Shown piece by piece: positions 47,526 to 57,711 of a stretch of 64,000 nt of DNA; position 1 is the first letter of the stretch; every line of letters begins with the position of its first letter. A program made the position numbers and the translations under genes. The notes beneath the pieces were generated by a model. That model did not search any database. It saw only the letters and a list, made by a program, of their open reading frames with translations, and was not told the origin of the DNA. The stretch is from NCBI GenBank assembly GCA_003254925.1, contig QANZ01044457.1, positions 290,636 through 354,635 on the forward strand. The letters are read 5' to 3'. The stretch is from Chamaecrista fasciculata. Taxonomy: Eukaryota; Streptophyta; Magnoliopsida; Fabales; Fabaceae.

Positions 47526-47873
47526 ATGTCAATGCCACTGTATCAGGAACCTCCTCCAGCTATTACAATGGCTCATCAATCCTACAATGGTGGCTCAGAA
47601 CATGGCTCCATTGGCCCTGTGATTGGTGTTCTTGTGGTGGTCATAGTTTTGGGCATAATAGCAGTGATGATTGGGAGGCTATGCTCTGGAAGACAGATCA
47701 TGGGTCATGGCCAGTATGACATTGAAAGTTGGGCAGAGAAGAAATGTTCTACTTGTATTGATGGCAGAATTAGAGTCACCAATGACTCCAACACTCCAGT
47801 TCTAGCAACACCAATTCAAAATCATCAAGAAACCAAGGAAACCCAACAATCTTCTCAGAATCAGAACGTCTGA
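47526..47873 (+). CDS. Small single-pass membrane protein, conserved in plants
   Basis: Single exon, 115 aa. A Gly/Ser-containing N-terminus (SEHGSIGPVI) leads into one hydrophobic segment, GVLVVVIVLGIIAVMIGRL (about residues 37-55). Then come GRQIMGHGQYDIESWAEKK, CSTCIDGR and a polar, Gln/Thr-rich tail. The block around QYDIESWAE and the CxxCIDGR motif look like a conserved but uncharacterised plant family I have seen in many dicots. The two Cys after the membrane segment could be acylated or bind metal, but that is speculation. Function unknown. Confidence 0.85.
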   Translation: MSMPLYQEPPPAITMAHQSYNGGSEHGSIGPVIGVLVVVIVLGIIAVMIGRLCSGRQIMGHGQYDIESWAEKKCSTCIDGRIRVTNDSNTPVLATPIQNHQETKETQQSSQNQNV

Positions 47874-50517
47874 TTTCCCAGAAAAATCACACCTTTTCTC
47901 TTTTGCTTGTGTTGAATCATCATGCATCTTTGTTGTCATAGATTAATTTCTTGTATCGCCATGATCATGTATCTCATTTTATCCTTTGAGTTTGTTGAAC
48001 TATATATGCTATTTAGTTGGATATTAGTAAGTATGTCTTCTTATGCTCTCTCTAATATCACAACAGCAAGGCTCTTTAGAATTCATTTCTGAAGAAAATA
48101 TCATACATTGTAAAACTGTGGTTAGCTAGTCCCCCCTCATAAATATTTGTAAGGACAATTGGCTGCATCATATAACTTAATGGGACCATTTGTGAAAGAC
48201 ACAAATGATCTCCACTCATGATTACCAAGCCATCTTCATGTCCCACCTCACTAATAAGCAACTTTCACTTTATTTTTTCTTCTTTTTTAAATATTTCTGC
48301 TTCGCTGTGGGGTGAGAAGAAGAAGAAGAAGAAATGCCAATTCTATTCACTGTCAATCAGCAGGACCATCATGAGTTGTTGGATCATTAAAATCACTAGC
48401 TCCCTTTAATGGTTTACTTTCTCATTAATGACTTCCAACATTTTCTTTTGACGATTCAAAATGGTTTCGTATTAATTTACTGAGTCCTTACAATATATTT
48501 TCTATGGAATGGCATTACTTTCCACTGAACAACTGCACCTTTTTACAATGGAATTACTGTATTAATTGTTGTTACAATAGAGAGTGACTTCAATGCAGCA
48601 CTCGGCTCCTCGTGGTATAAAATGGAAGTAAGACCCTAGTTAATTTTATCAAAAGGGAAAACATATGGAGGTACCTTTTCCACTCACAAACATTGAAAAA
48701 AAATGTAAATAAAAAGAAACATATGTGAGGTCCACCCCATTCAATAGAGAAAAATAAAAGGTCAAATACTTATTTTGGTCCTCAAAGGGTAAGTTTCATT
48801 TTGGTTCTATAATTATTTTTTGTTTTATATTAATCATCAAACTTTCACATTTAATTTGTTATATTTTGGTTCTCAAGATGTAATTTCATATGGTTTTTGC
48901 CATTCCTTTTAACCTGAACAATTAAGATAGATAATCTTTCATGTGTCATAATAAGTGAGTGACAAAGATAAAAAGAACAATTTTCATTTTTAATCACAAA
49001 TTAAAAATAAATTTGTGATTGATTTTTATCTCCAATATATAATTAAGAATGGAAATCTTTCTTTCTTTTTTTCTCAACTCACTTATTAATACATATAGAA
49101 AATATATAGTTACTGACCAAAAAAATAATAATAAAGAAATATAGATTATTCTATTTGTCCAAGTTATAAATAACTTGGAAATAAGAAAACCAACAAATAT
49201 AAAGGTTTGAGAATCAATATATATATAGAATAAAAAATAATTTTATGATCAAAATGAAATTTATTCTTTAAAGTATTTCTCTTTATCAAAATTGTCTAAT
49301 AACAATTTCACTATCCAGAGCTCATGTGCCGGAGAGATCAAGCTTTCTCAAGTAATGTGAAGCACCATGAAGATAGGTTATGATTTGTTTAAAAAATTTT
49401 TCATATTACACACATCTCAAGATTTTTTTTTTAAAAAAATCCTAAGGCAAGGAGCTGGTGTAGGTGTTAGAGCACACGAGTTCTTTATTGTGAATCCCTG
49501 ATAACGACGGGACATGGACTTGGATTCTCCGCATTTTACCCTCTACATTTTGTGTGCATTTTAGAGAGATAAAGAGATAGGTAGGGAGAGAAAATATGAG
49601 TTCCACATATTTATTATTTTGTGGGACCCATACTTTCTCTCTCTAATTCTCTCTTTGTCGCTCGATCTCTCTAAAATGCACACAAAATACAGACAACCAA
49701 CAACTAAAATGTAGAGATCCACTGCCGAATAATAGTAAGAAGGCTCACACATCAGATTGTTGAGAACATTGGACTTACAAACGGGATTGAAAAAAGCAGA
49801 TATTTCATATTTGGATCTCTCAAAAAGGACAAATGAAAAAATTAGAATGATTTGATGATGTATGAATTAAGCTTGTTGACATAGAGGCAGGAGTATTGTG
49901 AAGTGAAAAAAAAAAAAGATGAGAATGAAGAAGAATTGTATGTATGCGGGTGGTTTAAACATAAGATAAGCATTGAGGGTGGTTTAATTTTAAGGATGAA
50001 TGCGGGTGCCTATGGAAGTGTGTGTCCTACTTCACCCAAAAAAAAAAAAGTAAGCAATATATATATATATATATATAGGATAGATGGGACCATATCTCCT
50101 GAGTCATGAAGACGTATCTGACATAACGTGGTGTGTCACCGTCGCCATCGGCAACAACTTGTGGCACAGTGGCATTGTCTTACAAAGGAATACACCTTTC
50201 TTTCTTTCTTTCCAAACTCTATTTCAAAGAGAATCACAGGCACAGGACAAGACATCCATATATACACTCTTTCTTTTCTTTTTCTTTTCTTTTCTTCTCT
50301 TTTCTTCGTTACCTAAGTAAAGTACTATACTACTATAGTCGTCATAGTGCCTCTCTCTGTGTTTGCGCTGCAATCCCCAACACAATACGATCATTCATCA
50401 ATTACGACTACTCAACAAAGAATCACTTGAGAAGTCTTAGTCCACTTCCTTCTTCACTACTCACATATTCGATTCCTTCTTGTTCCTGTTCCTCACACTC
50501 CTTTTTTTCTTCTTTTC
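47874..50517. other. Intergenic, with one inverted-repeat element
   Basis: About 2.6 kb. The 3' UTR of the small protein is followed by AT-rich DNA, the TTTTGGTCC-type element at 48765-49270, an A-run at 50039-50048 without target duplication, a TA microsatellite near 50057-50078, and a TC-rich tract at 50200-50310. No gene was recognised. Confidence 0.55.
48765..49270. mobile_element. Degenerate TTTTGGTCC inverted-repeat element
   Basis: The left arm AAATACTTATTTTGGTCC...TTTCATTTTGGTTC matches the inverted right arm ending near 49270 except for a deletion in the right arm. No target duplication was found. Low sequence complexity limits confidence. Confidence 0.45.
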
Positions 50518-50714
50518 TTTTTTTTTTCCAAGGTATTCTAGCCCGACAGGATAAAGACTAATCCTCCGCAGATCGGTATTCCATTTAATGGTCTGTCGCT
50601 GGCCAATTGGTTGTTGCATACACAAGGCGGAATTCGAACCCCGGGCCTTGCTTAAGCGACCTAATGAGCTCGATCACTAAACCAACCAAGGTTTGGTTGT
50701 TTTTTCTTCCTTTC
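50503..50714 (-). mobile_element. tRNA-derived SINE, copy 2
   Basis: The SINE body spans 50518-50699 on the minus strand, flanked by TTTTTTCTTCTTTTC (50503-50517) and TTTTTTCTTCCTTTC (50700-50714), 14 of 15 matching. Reading the minus strand: TTGGTTTAGTGATCGAGCTC resembles a pol III A box and GGGGTTCGAATTCC is an almost ideal B box, so the head derives from a tRNA. The tail ends in ACCTTGG plus A-run. It aligns along its length with the copy at 1348-1541, and its B box is much better preserved. Confidence 0.88.
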
Positions 50715-51159
50715 ATTCCCTCCCCTTTCTCACATCATTTCAATCAACCCACCTTAATGTACTACCAACGCCAACGTACACTACAATTATCTTACTAACT
50801 AAAATTTGGTACACAACACTAATTAAGGAACCAATCCTAGTTCTTCATAACATCAACAAAATTAGCAGTGTAATTACTAAATAGCTTGAATTTTGAGTCT
50901 TGCATTTTGGCAATTTGCTCATTCTTCCATCAACAACTTGGCCCTCACTAAACTATCTGCAATCTGTAGAGAATATAATAGTGTAAATATTTAGTTAGTT
51001 AGTTAGAACTAATTAGTTTCAGTCAAAACAGTTTGTAACCAGATTAGTTTCATAGCTGTAGTTAGCTGGTTTTAGTTTCGTGTTGTATATATACTTTTCT
51101 GCTGAAGTAATAAAGCAAGTCAATACATTTTCCTACTTTACCAAACTATATTCTGTTCA

Positions 51160-51683
51160 TGGTATCAGAGATAACCTAGATCCATTTTCTCTTTCTTTCA
51201 TGGCGTCTTTCTCATCTACCTCTGTTCCTTCTGCCATTGTTAATCCTAATTCTTCTTCTGATGGAAATTACCGAAAAGATCCTCTTTACCTACATCCTTC
51301 CGATAATCCTGGTCTTCAGCTTATATCTCTTCATCTTACTCTTTCAAACTATATTCACTGGCGTCGTGCGATGCAAATTGCTTTGAATGCCAAGAATAAG
51401 CTTGGCTTTGTCGATGGTCGTTGCTCGAGACCTACAGATCCTAATTCTGATGCTTATTCTCAGTGGTCTTTTGTTGATTCTATGGTTGTATCATGGATTC
51501 TTAATTCTATGACAAAAGATGTAGCTGAGGCATACATTTTTACAACTTCCGCGCGTGATCTCTGGAAAGAATTGGAGGATAAATTTGGTGCTTCGGATCG
51601 TCTACGCATTTTTCAGCTTCGTAAAGAAATTTCTCGTCTCGAGCAAGGTACTGAGTCTTTGGTTCTATATTCTAACAGACTCA
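51160..51683 (+). pseudogene. Truncated duplicate of the copia leader and gag start
   Basis: Identical by eye to 51955-52478: primer site, leader, ATG at 51200 and about 160 codons of gag, cut at the N (51684). The 75 bases after the N do not continue gag. It is either a real partial tandem copy or an assembly product. Confidence 0.85.
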
Positions 51684-51994
51684 NCAACATTCAGAGGAGG
51701 ACTACTTTTGCAGTTTTAACAAAAATTACAAAAGAAACTTTTCTCTTTCATCACTCACGTGTAGAGAATATAATAGTGTAAATATTTAGTTAGTTAGTTA
51801 GAACTAATTAGTTTCAGTCAAAACAGTTTGTAACCAGATTAGTTTCATAGCTGTAGTTAGCTGGTTTTAGTTTCGTGTTGTATATATACTTTTCTGCTGA
51901 AGTAATAAAGCAAGTCAATACATTTTCCTACTTTACCAAACTATATTCTGTTCATGGTATCAGAGATAACCTAGATCCATTTTCTCTTTCTTTC

Positions 51995-54900
51995 ATGGCG
52001 TCTTTCTCATCTACCTCTGTTCCTTCTGCCATTGTTAATCCTAATTCTTCTTCTGATGGAAATTACCGAAAAGATCCTCTTTACCTACATCCTTCCGATA
52101 ATCCTGGTCTTCAGCTTATATCTCTTCATCTTACTCTTTCAAACTATATTCACTGGCGTCGTGCGATGCAAATTGCTTTGAATGCCAAGAATAAGCTTGG
52201 CTTTGTCGATGGTCGTTGCTCGAGACCTACAGATCCTAATTCTGATGCTTATTCTCAGTGGTCTTTTGTTGATTCTATGGTTGTATCATGGATTCTTAAT
52301 TCTATGACAAAAGATGTAGCTGAGGCATACATTTTTACAACTTCCGCGCGTGATCTCTGGAAAGAATTGGAGGATAAATTTGGTGCTTCGGATCGTCTAC
52401 GCATTTTTCAGCTTCGTAAAGAAATTTCTCGTCTCGAGCAAGGTACTGAGTCTTTGGTTCTATATTCTAACAGACTCAAGAAGGTACGTGACGAACTTCA
52501 TTCTCTACGTCCTGTTCCTAGATGTGTTTGTGGTTGTACATGTGGAGCTTTTGACACTCTTGCTGAAATTTCTTCTGAAGATATTGTTATGTCATTTCTG
52601 ATGGGTTTGGAGTCTTCCTATGATCATACTGTTAACAATATCTTGCTACTTGATCCTCTACCTCCGATAAACAAAGTCTATTCTATGGTTTCTCGTGTTA
52701 ATCCTCAAAAACTTTCTTCTCAATCTACTTCTACTCCTATTGAAGCTAGTGCTCTTTTATCCAGATCTTCTACTTCGTCTTTTTCTAATTCCTCTCAGAA
52801 AAATTTTTCTAAGAAACGTGATGATATAAAGAAGGAGGACCGATTTTGTACTTATTGTCGAAGGCAAGGTCATGTTGAGGACACTTGTTTTAAAAAGAAT
52901 GGTTTTCCAGAATGGTTTACTGAGAGACGTAATCAGAAATCTTCAGCTCATGCTGTTGTTCCTACTTCTTCTTCTGTTGTGTCTGATAGTCCTGATTCCT
53001 TTTCTGATATGTTTCAAAAGGAATTGCAGAAGTACTTAAAGTCACCAGCATCTAAGGATGCAGAAAATCCTATTACTGCAGCATACTTCGCAGATTTTGC
53101 AGGTAACTTTGCTTCTTATGCTAATTCTGCAAATTCTGTCAAGTGGATTGTCGATTCAGGTGCATCCAATCATGTCTGTAGTGTTTCTTCCTTGTTGATT
53201 AATTTGAGAACTCCTCCAGCTCATAACTCTGTTCAATTGCCTGATGGATCTATTAAGACGGTTACTCTTATTGGTGATGCTATCTTAACTCCATCTTTGA
53301 CCTTGAAGAATGTTTTGTTTGTTCCAGATTTCAAATTTAATTTGATTTCTGTTGCTCGATTGGCTTCTGATTCTTCTATTCAAGTAATTTTTCACAAGGA
53401 TTCTTGCCTTGTGCAGGACCTGAGAACTAATTCAGTCTTGGCCACTGCACGTATGGAGCATCACCTATATTTGCTTGATCATGATCCTCATACTGTTTTA
53501 CATGTTTCAGAAAATTCATGTTGTAATGTTTTTCTTAAAGAAACTATGTTAAGTCCTGAAGATTCTTTGTGGCATAATCGTCTAGGTCACCCTTCACCTG
53601 TTGTTTTGGGCCATTTGCCTTTTCATGCTTCTTGTAATAAGCCATGTGATGTTTGTCATGCTGCTAAACAGACTCGTTTATCTTTTCCTGTTAGCAAGAC
53701 TCATTCTACTTGTATTTTTGAGCTTGTTCATATGGATATTTGGGGACCTTACAAAGACTTATCTCTTACTGGTGCTAAGTACATGTTGACTCTGGTGGAT
53801 GATTTTTCTAGAGCTACTTGGACTTTTTTGATGAAAGTTAAATCTCAGACTGTTATATTGTTAGAACATTTTTTCAAATATGTTTCTACTCAGTTTAAAT
53901 CTGTCATCAAAACCATTCGTTCTGATAATGGTTTAGAATTCTTAAGTTCTCAATGTCAAAGCTTGTTTGCTTCTACTGGTACTGTTCATCAAAAGAGTTG
54001 TAGTTATACTCCTCAGCAAAACGGTTTGGTTGAAAGGAAGCATAGACATTTGTCTCAGGTTGCTCGAGCTTTGTTATTCAATTCTGGGTGTTCTACTGCC
54101 TTTTGGGGTGAAGCAATGTTGACTGCCACTTCTTTAATCAATAAATTGCCTACTCAGGTTTTGAATTGGAAATCTCCTATTGAAATTCTAACAGGTTGTG
54201 CCCCTAATTACTCTTCATTAAAAGTGTTTGGTTGCTTGTGTTTTGCTACAAACACTAATCCTCATAAAACTAAATTTGATCCTCGTAGTCACAAGGGTAT
54301 TTTTGTTGGTTATCCTTCTGGTCAAAAAGGATTCAAAGTTTTTTTATTAGAACAGCAGCAAATTATTGTTTCTCGTGATGTTATTTTCTATGAAGATTCT
54401 TTCCCTTTCAAGAATCATATCACTTCTGTTCCTGTTCATAAAATGCCTTTATTTGTCCCTCCTTCACCTGTCATTGATTCTTCTGATTCCTCCATTTTAC
54501 CTATAAATTCTTCTGATTCATCTTTACCTTCACAACCTCTTGAAAGTTCTGTTTCTTCCTCTTCAGATAATTCTTCTCAGCCTATTAGACAAAGTACTCG
54601 AATTAAAACTAAACCAGTTTGGTTCAAAGACTTTGTTGCTTGTTCAGTTCCTTCTTCTTCCCTTCATACACCTCCTGCTTATCCATACACTATTCCTTCT
54701 TGTTTTTCTTCTTCTTATCTTCATTTTTTGGGAAATGTCTCTCAAATTAAAGAACCTCATTCTTATTCTGCTGCAAAAGATATTCCTGAGTGGCAATTGG
54801 CTATGCAATCTGAGATTGATGCTTTAGAAAAAAATGATACTTGGTCTTTGGTTGATCTTCCTTCTGATAAAAAGGCTATTGGGTGTAAATGGGTATATCG

Positions 54901-56290
54901 TGTCAAGCTGAAAGCTGATGGTACTATTGATAGATATAAGGCTCGCTTGGTTGCAAAGGGATTTAATCAAGTTGAAGGCATAGATTTTTCTGAAAGTTAT
55001 TCTCCTGTAGCCAAATCAGTGACAGTACGTTTATTTTTAGCATTGGCAGCTGCTAAGGGTTGGTTATTGCATCAATTAGATGTCAATAATGCTTTTTTGC
55101 ATGGTTATATTGATGAAGATGTTTACATGTTGCCTCCTCAGGGTTATTCCAAGGCTTCTGCAGGGCAAGTTTGCAAGCTTAAGCGTAGTTTATATGGTCT
55201 TAAGCAAGCTTCGAGACAATGGAACATTACTCTTACTCAGAAATTGGTTTCCTTTGGTTTTTCTCAATCTTCACATGATAGTTGTTTGTTCACTAAACGT
55301 ACTACTAATGGCTTTATCTCTTTGCTTGTGTATGTTGATGATATTTTGGTTGCTAGTGACAATACAGAGTTGATTTCTCAAGTAAAACAGTTTCTTGATG
55401 CTGAGTTCACTATTAAAGATTTGGGGGTTGCAAAGTACTTTCTTGGGTTAGAAATTGCTCGTTCTTCTAAAGGAATTTATGTGAATCAAAGGAAATATAT
55501 CCTTGATTTAATTTCTGATGCTGGTTTATTAGGTGCTAAAGCAGTTGATATTCCTATTGTTAAATCCACGCATGGTTTAACTAATCAAGGTGTTCCATTC
55601 AAGGATCCTGAGAAGTTTCGAAGACTTATTGGGAGATTATTGTATTTAGGCTTTTCTAGGCCTGACATTGCATATGCTACACAGTCATTGAGTCAGTTTA
55701 TGCAGCATCCATGTGAGCATCATTGGGAAGCTGCTCTATATATTCTTCGTTATCTCAAAAACAATCCTGCTCGTGGGTTATTTTTTCCTGCAAATCATGA
55801 TATGAAACTTCTAGCTTATTGTGATGCTGATTGGGGAGCTTGTCCTCTTACACGCAGGTCTCTCACTGGATATTGTGTGTTTCTTGGTGGGTGTCTTGTT
55901 TCTTGGAAGACTAAGAAACAAACTACTGTTTCACGAAGTTCAGCTGAAGCTGAGTATAGGAGTTTAGCTGCTACTGTTTGTGAACTTCAATGGATTTCTT
56001 ATATTTTGCAGGATTTTTCTATTGCTCTTTCTTCACCAATTCCGTTGTTTTGTGACAATCAAGCTGCTCTTCATATAGTAGCTAATCCGGTTTTTCATGA
56101 GCGGACAAAGCATTTGGAAATTGACTGCCATTTGGTGCGAGATCAGTACAAACGTGGTTTTATTCATCCCACACATGTTGCTTCTTCTCAACAACTGGCT
56201 GACATTTTTACTAAAGCTCTTCCTTCTGCTAAGTTTTCTGTTATGGCATCCAAGCTAGGATTGGTTGATTTTCACCAATCGCCAGCTTGA
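51995..56290 (+). CDS. Intact copia gag-pol polyprotein
   Basis: One uninterrupted frame of 1431 codons from ATG 51995 (MASFSSTSVP), just after the primer site, to TGA 56288-56290. Order: gag with NYIHWRRAMQIAL and DLWKELEDKFGASD; zinc knuckle CTYCRRQGHVEDTC (about residue 285); protease WIVDSGASNHVC (about 383); pre-integrase LWHNRLGHPS; integrase with HMDIWGPY, SDNGLEF and QNGLVERKHRHL; reverse transcriptase with LDVNNAFLHG and YVDDILVAS (about 1112); RNase H with CDADWG and KKQTTVSRSSAEAEY. All catalytic motifs are present, and with matching LTRs this suggests a recent and possibly still competent insertion. Proteolysis of the polyprotein is inferred from the family. Confidence 0.95.
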   Translation: MASFSSTSVPSAIVNPNSSSDGNYRKDPLYLHPSDNPGLQLISLHLTLSNYIHWRRAMQIALNAKNKLGFVDGRCSRPTDPNSDAYSQWSFVDSMVVSWILNSMTKDVAEAYIFTTSARDLWKELEDKFGASDRLRIFQLRKEISRLEQGTESLVLYSNRLKKVRDELHSLRPVPRCVCGCTCGAFDTLAEISSEDIVMSFLMGLESSYDHTVNNILLLDPLPPINKVYSMVSRVNPQKLSSQSTSTPIEASALLSRSSTSSFSNSSQKNFSKKRDDIKKEDRFCTYCRRQGHVEDTCFKKNGFPEWFTERRNQKSSAHAVVPTSSSVVSDSPDSFSDMFQKELQKYLKSPASKDAENPITAAYFADFAGNFASYANSANSVKWIVDSGASNHVCSVSSLLINLRTPPAHNSVQLPDGSIKTVTLIGDAILTPSLTLKNVLFVPDFKFNLISVARLASDSSIQVIFHKDSCLVQDLRTNSVLATARMEHHLYLLDHDPHTVLHVSENSCCNVFLKETMLSPEDSLWHNRLGHPSPVVLGHLPFHASCNKPCDVCHAAKQTRLSFPVSKTHSTCIFELVHMDIWGPYKDLSLTGAKYMLTLVDDFSRATWTFLMKVKSQTVILLEHFFKYVSTQFKSVIKTIRSDNGLEFLSSQCQSLFASTGTVHQKSCSYTPQQNGLVERKHRHLSQVARALLFNSGCSTAFWGEAMLTATSLINKLPTQVLNWKSPIEILTGCAPNYSSLKVFGCLCFATNTNPHKTKFDPRSHKGIFVGYPSGQKGFKVFLLEQQQIIVSRDVIFYEDSFPFKNHITSVPVHKMPLFVPPSPVIDSSDSSILPINSSDSSLPSQPLESSVSSSSDNSSQPIRQSTRIKTKPVWFKDFVACSVPSSSLHTPPAYPYTIPSCFSSSYLHFLGNVSQIKEPHSYSAAKDIPEWQLAMQSEIDALEKNDTWSLVDLPSDKKAIGCKWVYRVKLKADGTIDRYKARLVAKGFNQVEGIDFSESYSPVAKSVTVRLFLALAAAKGWLLHQLDVNNAFLHGYIDEDVYMLPPQGYSKASAGQVCKLKRSLYGLKQASRQWNITLTQKLVSFGFSQSSHDSCLFTKRTTNGFISLLVYVDDILVASDNTELISQVKQFLDAEFTIKDLGVAKYFLGLEIARSSKGIYVNQRKYILDLISDAGLLGAKAVDIPIVKSTHGLTNQGVPFKDPEKFRRLIGRLLYLGFSRPDIAYATQSLSQFMQHPCEHHWEAALYILRYLKNNPARGLFFPANHDMKLLAYCDADWGACPLTRRSLTGYCVFLGGCLVSWKTKKQTTVSRSSAEAEYRSLAATVCELQWISYILQDFSIALSSPIPLFCDNQAALHIVANPVFHERTKHLEIDCHLVRDQYKRGFIHPTHVASSQQLADIFTKALPSAKFSVMASKLGLVDFHQSPA

Positions 56291-56626
56291 GGGGGGGCTG
56301 TAGAGAATATAATAGTGTAAATATTTAGTTAGTTAGTTAGAACTAATTAGTTTCAGTCAAAACAGTTTGTAACCAGATTAGTTTCATAGCTGTAGTTAGC
56401 TGGTTTTAGTTTCGTGTTGTATATATACTTTTCTGCTGAAGTAATAAAGCAAGTCAATACATTTTCCTACTTTACCAAACTATATTCTGTTCACAATCAC
56501 TAACCACTTGGGTTTTCAGCTCAGACTGCTACAGTAAAGAAGCATATGGGCTTTGTTAACCAGGCCTGGGTGGGCCTTTCCTGGGCTCTTGTGAAAGTTT
56601 TTAATCTCCAAAGATTCAGAACATCG

Positions 56627-56669
56627 AGGTCGTGCCATTCGGTCCAAAAAAAAGTAAGGTCGTGCCATT
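56627..56669 (+). mobile_element. Micro-retroposition footprint 5
   Basis: A perfect 13-bp repeat AGGTCGTGCCATT at 56627-56639 and 56657-56669 flanks 17 nt: CGGTCC plus A-run plus GTA. Confidence 0.8.
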
Positions 56670-56975
56670 GGTTGACCGTTGAAGCTTATAAATCATGAGT
56701 TCATATCCCATTTTTCTCTTCTGGACGAAATAGAAATAGATTAATTATGAACCTCACCAACCCAAAAATGCGTGTCCTTGTGAAGAGTGAGTGAAGACGT
56801 TAGTCCCATTTGTGGATAATTGCCGAAATATATAGCTCAGTGATGACTGACCTAATCATCTAAATGCCTAATATTCAACTAAACCCAATGTCCAAGTATG
56901 GACTTTGTTTCAAGTATGAAAATGTCTGAGATTCTGTCTCTGGAACAAGGGTTACATTTGATGACATAACATTAC

Positions 56976-56983
56976 TATATAAA
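56976..56983 (+). promoter_or_regulatory. TATA box of the phytocyanin-like gene
   Basis: TATATAAA in the context ACTATATAAACCCCTGC, 54 bp upstream of the start codon at 57037. Spacing would place transcription start about 25 bp before the ATG. Confidence 0.65.
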
Positions 56984-57036
56984 CCCCTGCATCATCATCT
57001 CATTCTCACCCGAGGTTCACTGAAATTAATTAGAAG

Positions 57037-57605
57037 ATGGAACTGAGTAGAGGACTAGAAAGAAATTCAATGTTGTTTATTGTGATTGGGTTAGGATGTG
57101 TTGTGGCAAATGCAAGTGCTGCAACTAGGGAAGGCAGAACCATCGTAGTAGGAGACTCTCAAGGGTGGCGAGTTGGAACTAACTACACCGAATGGGCCAT
57201 CAAAAATAGCCCCTTCCGCATAAATGACACACTTGGTCTGTACCAGTCTCTCTCTATCTTTGACCATATAATTAATTTCTTTGGTTTGAAATGAATTTAT
57301 GGGATGCATGCAGTGTTTAAGTATCCAGCAGTAGACAAGTTGAGTGGTGGAGTTGGAAATGAGAGCTTGTATCTACTGCCAAACTTGTGGAGCTTCACAA
57401 CGTGTGATTTCATTTCAAGGATGCGAAGCTATTATCAGAGACAGAGGGGATTGGAAAGGACTTCAACATTCAGCTCAATCAGTGGAAGCCTTACTACTTT
57501 GCTTCTTCTGATGGCAACGGTTATGATTGCATCGCTGGCCTCAACAAGTTCATTGCTCTTCCCTACCCCACTACTACTATTACTCCTCCTAATTATATTA
57601 ATTAA
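57037..57605 (+). pseudogene. Phytocyanin / early-nodulin-like gene with 5-bp frameshift
   Basis: Exon 1 is 57037-57235 and exon 2 starts at 57314. A signal peptide (MLFIVIGLGCVVANASA) precedes VVGDSQGWRV, YTEWA, INDTL, VFKYPAVDK and SLYLLPNLWSFTTCDF, a standard plastocyanin-like fold. The next part of the family (KDAKLLSE, FNIQLNQWKPYYFA, CIAGLNKF) is present but in the next reading frame. The shift is explained by ATTTC repeated twice at 57407-57416. In the conserved frame the stop is 57603-57605. The usual copper-binding His residues are not seen even when both frames are considered, so this was probably a non-copper member. In the shifted frame the ORF runs to 57711 with a hydrophobic tail. 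An assembly error is possible. Confidence 0.82.
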
Positions 57606-57711
57606 TTCAACATTAACCAATAAACCACTTTCTTCTTCTTTCTTTTACTTTCATTTTTTTTCATTTTGTTTTCTACCATGTAATTTTGAAAAAACTGAAA
57701 ATAATTATTAA

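Larger units (their letters stand above)
50960..56498 (+). mobile_element. Young Ty1/copia element with three LTRs
   Basis: Identical-looking 195-bp LTRs at 50965-51159, 51760-51954 and 56299-56493 (TGTAGAGAAT...TTCTGTTCA). The target duplication CAATC is at 50960-50964 and 56494-56498, so the outer LTRs define the insertion. The primer site TGGTATCAGAG (initiator Met tRNA) follows LTRs 1 and 2; the polypurine tract GAGGGGGGGC precedes LTR 3. Each LTR has TATATATAC and AATAAAG, plausible promoter and polyadenylation signals. Bases 50965-51683 appear identical to 51760-52478. A single N at 51684 and a 75-bp orphan sequence (51685-51759) precede LTR 2. Confidence 0.93.
56499..57036. other. Intergenic upstream of the phytocyanin-like gene
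   Basis: Contains micro-insertion 5 (56627-56669) and the probable phytocyanin promoter. Nothing else was recognised. Confidence 0.55.

Noticed and set aside
49080-49140. CTGACC plus A-run between AAATATA-like words
   Set aside because: The repeats are AT-only and misaligned; chance is likely in this composition.
50030-50055. TTCACCC plus A-run, resembling the micro-insertions
   Set aside because: No flanking direct repeat could be found.
50600-50690. Possible tRNA gene on the minus strand (A and B box-like motifs)
   Set aside because: No cloverleaf can be completed, and the segment is part of a longer A-tailed, target-duplicated SINE with a second copy at 1348-1541.
57480-57711. Hydrophobic C-terminal tail in the shifted phytocyanin frame, resembling a GPI-anchor signal
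   Set aside because: The conserved WKPYYFA block is in the other frame, so the tail is most simply an accident of T/C-rich sequence after the frameshift.
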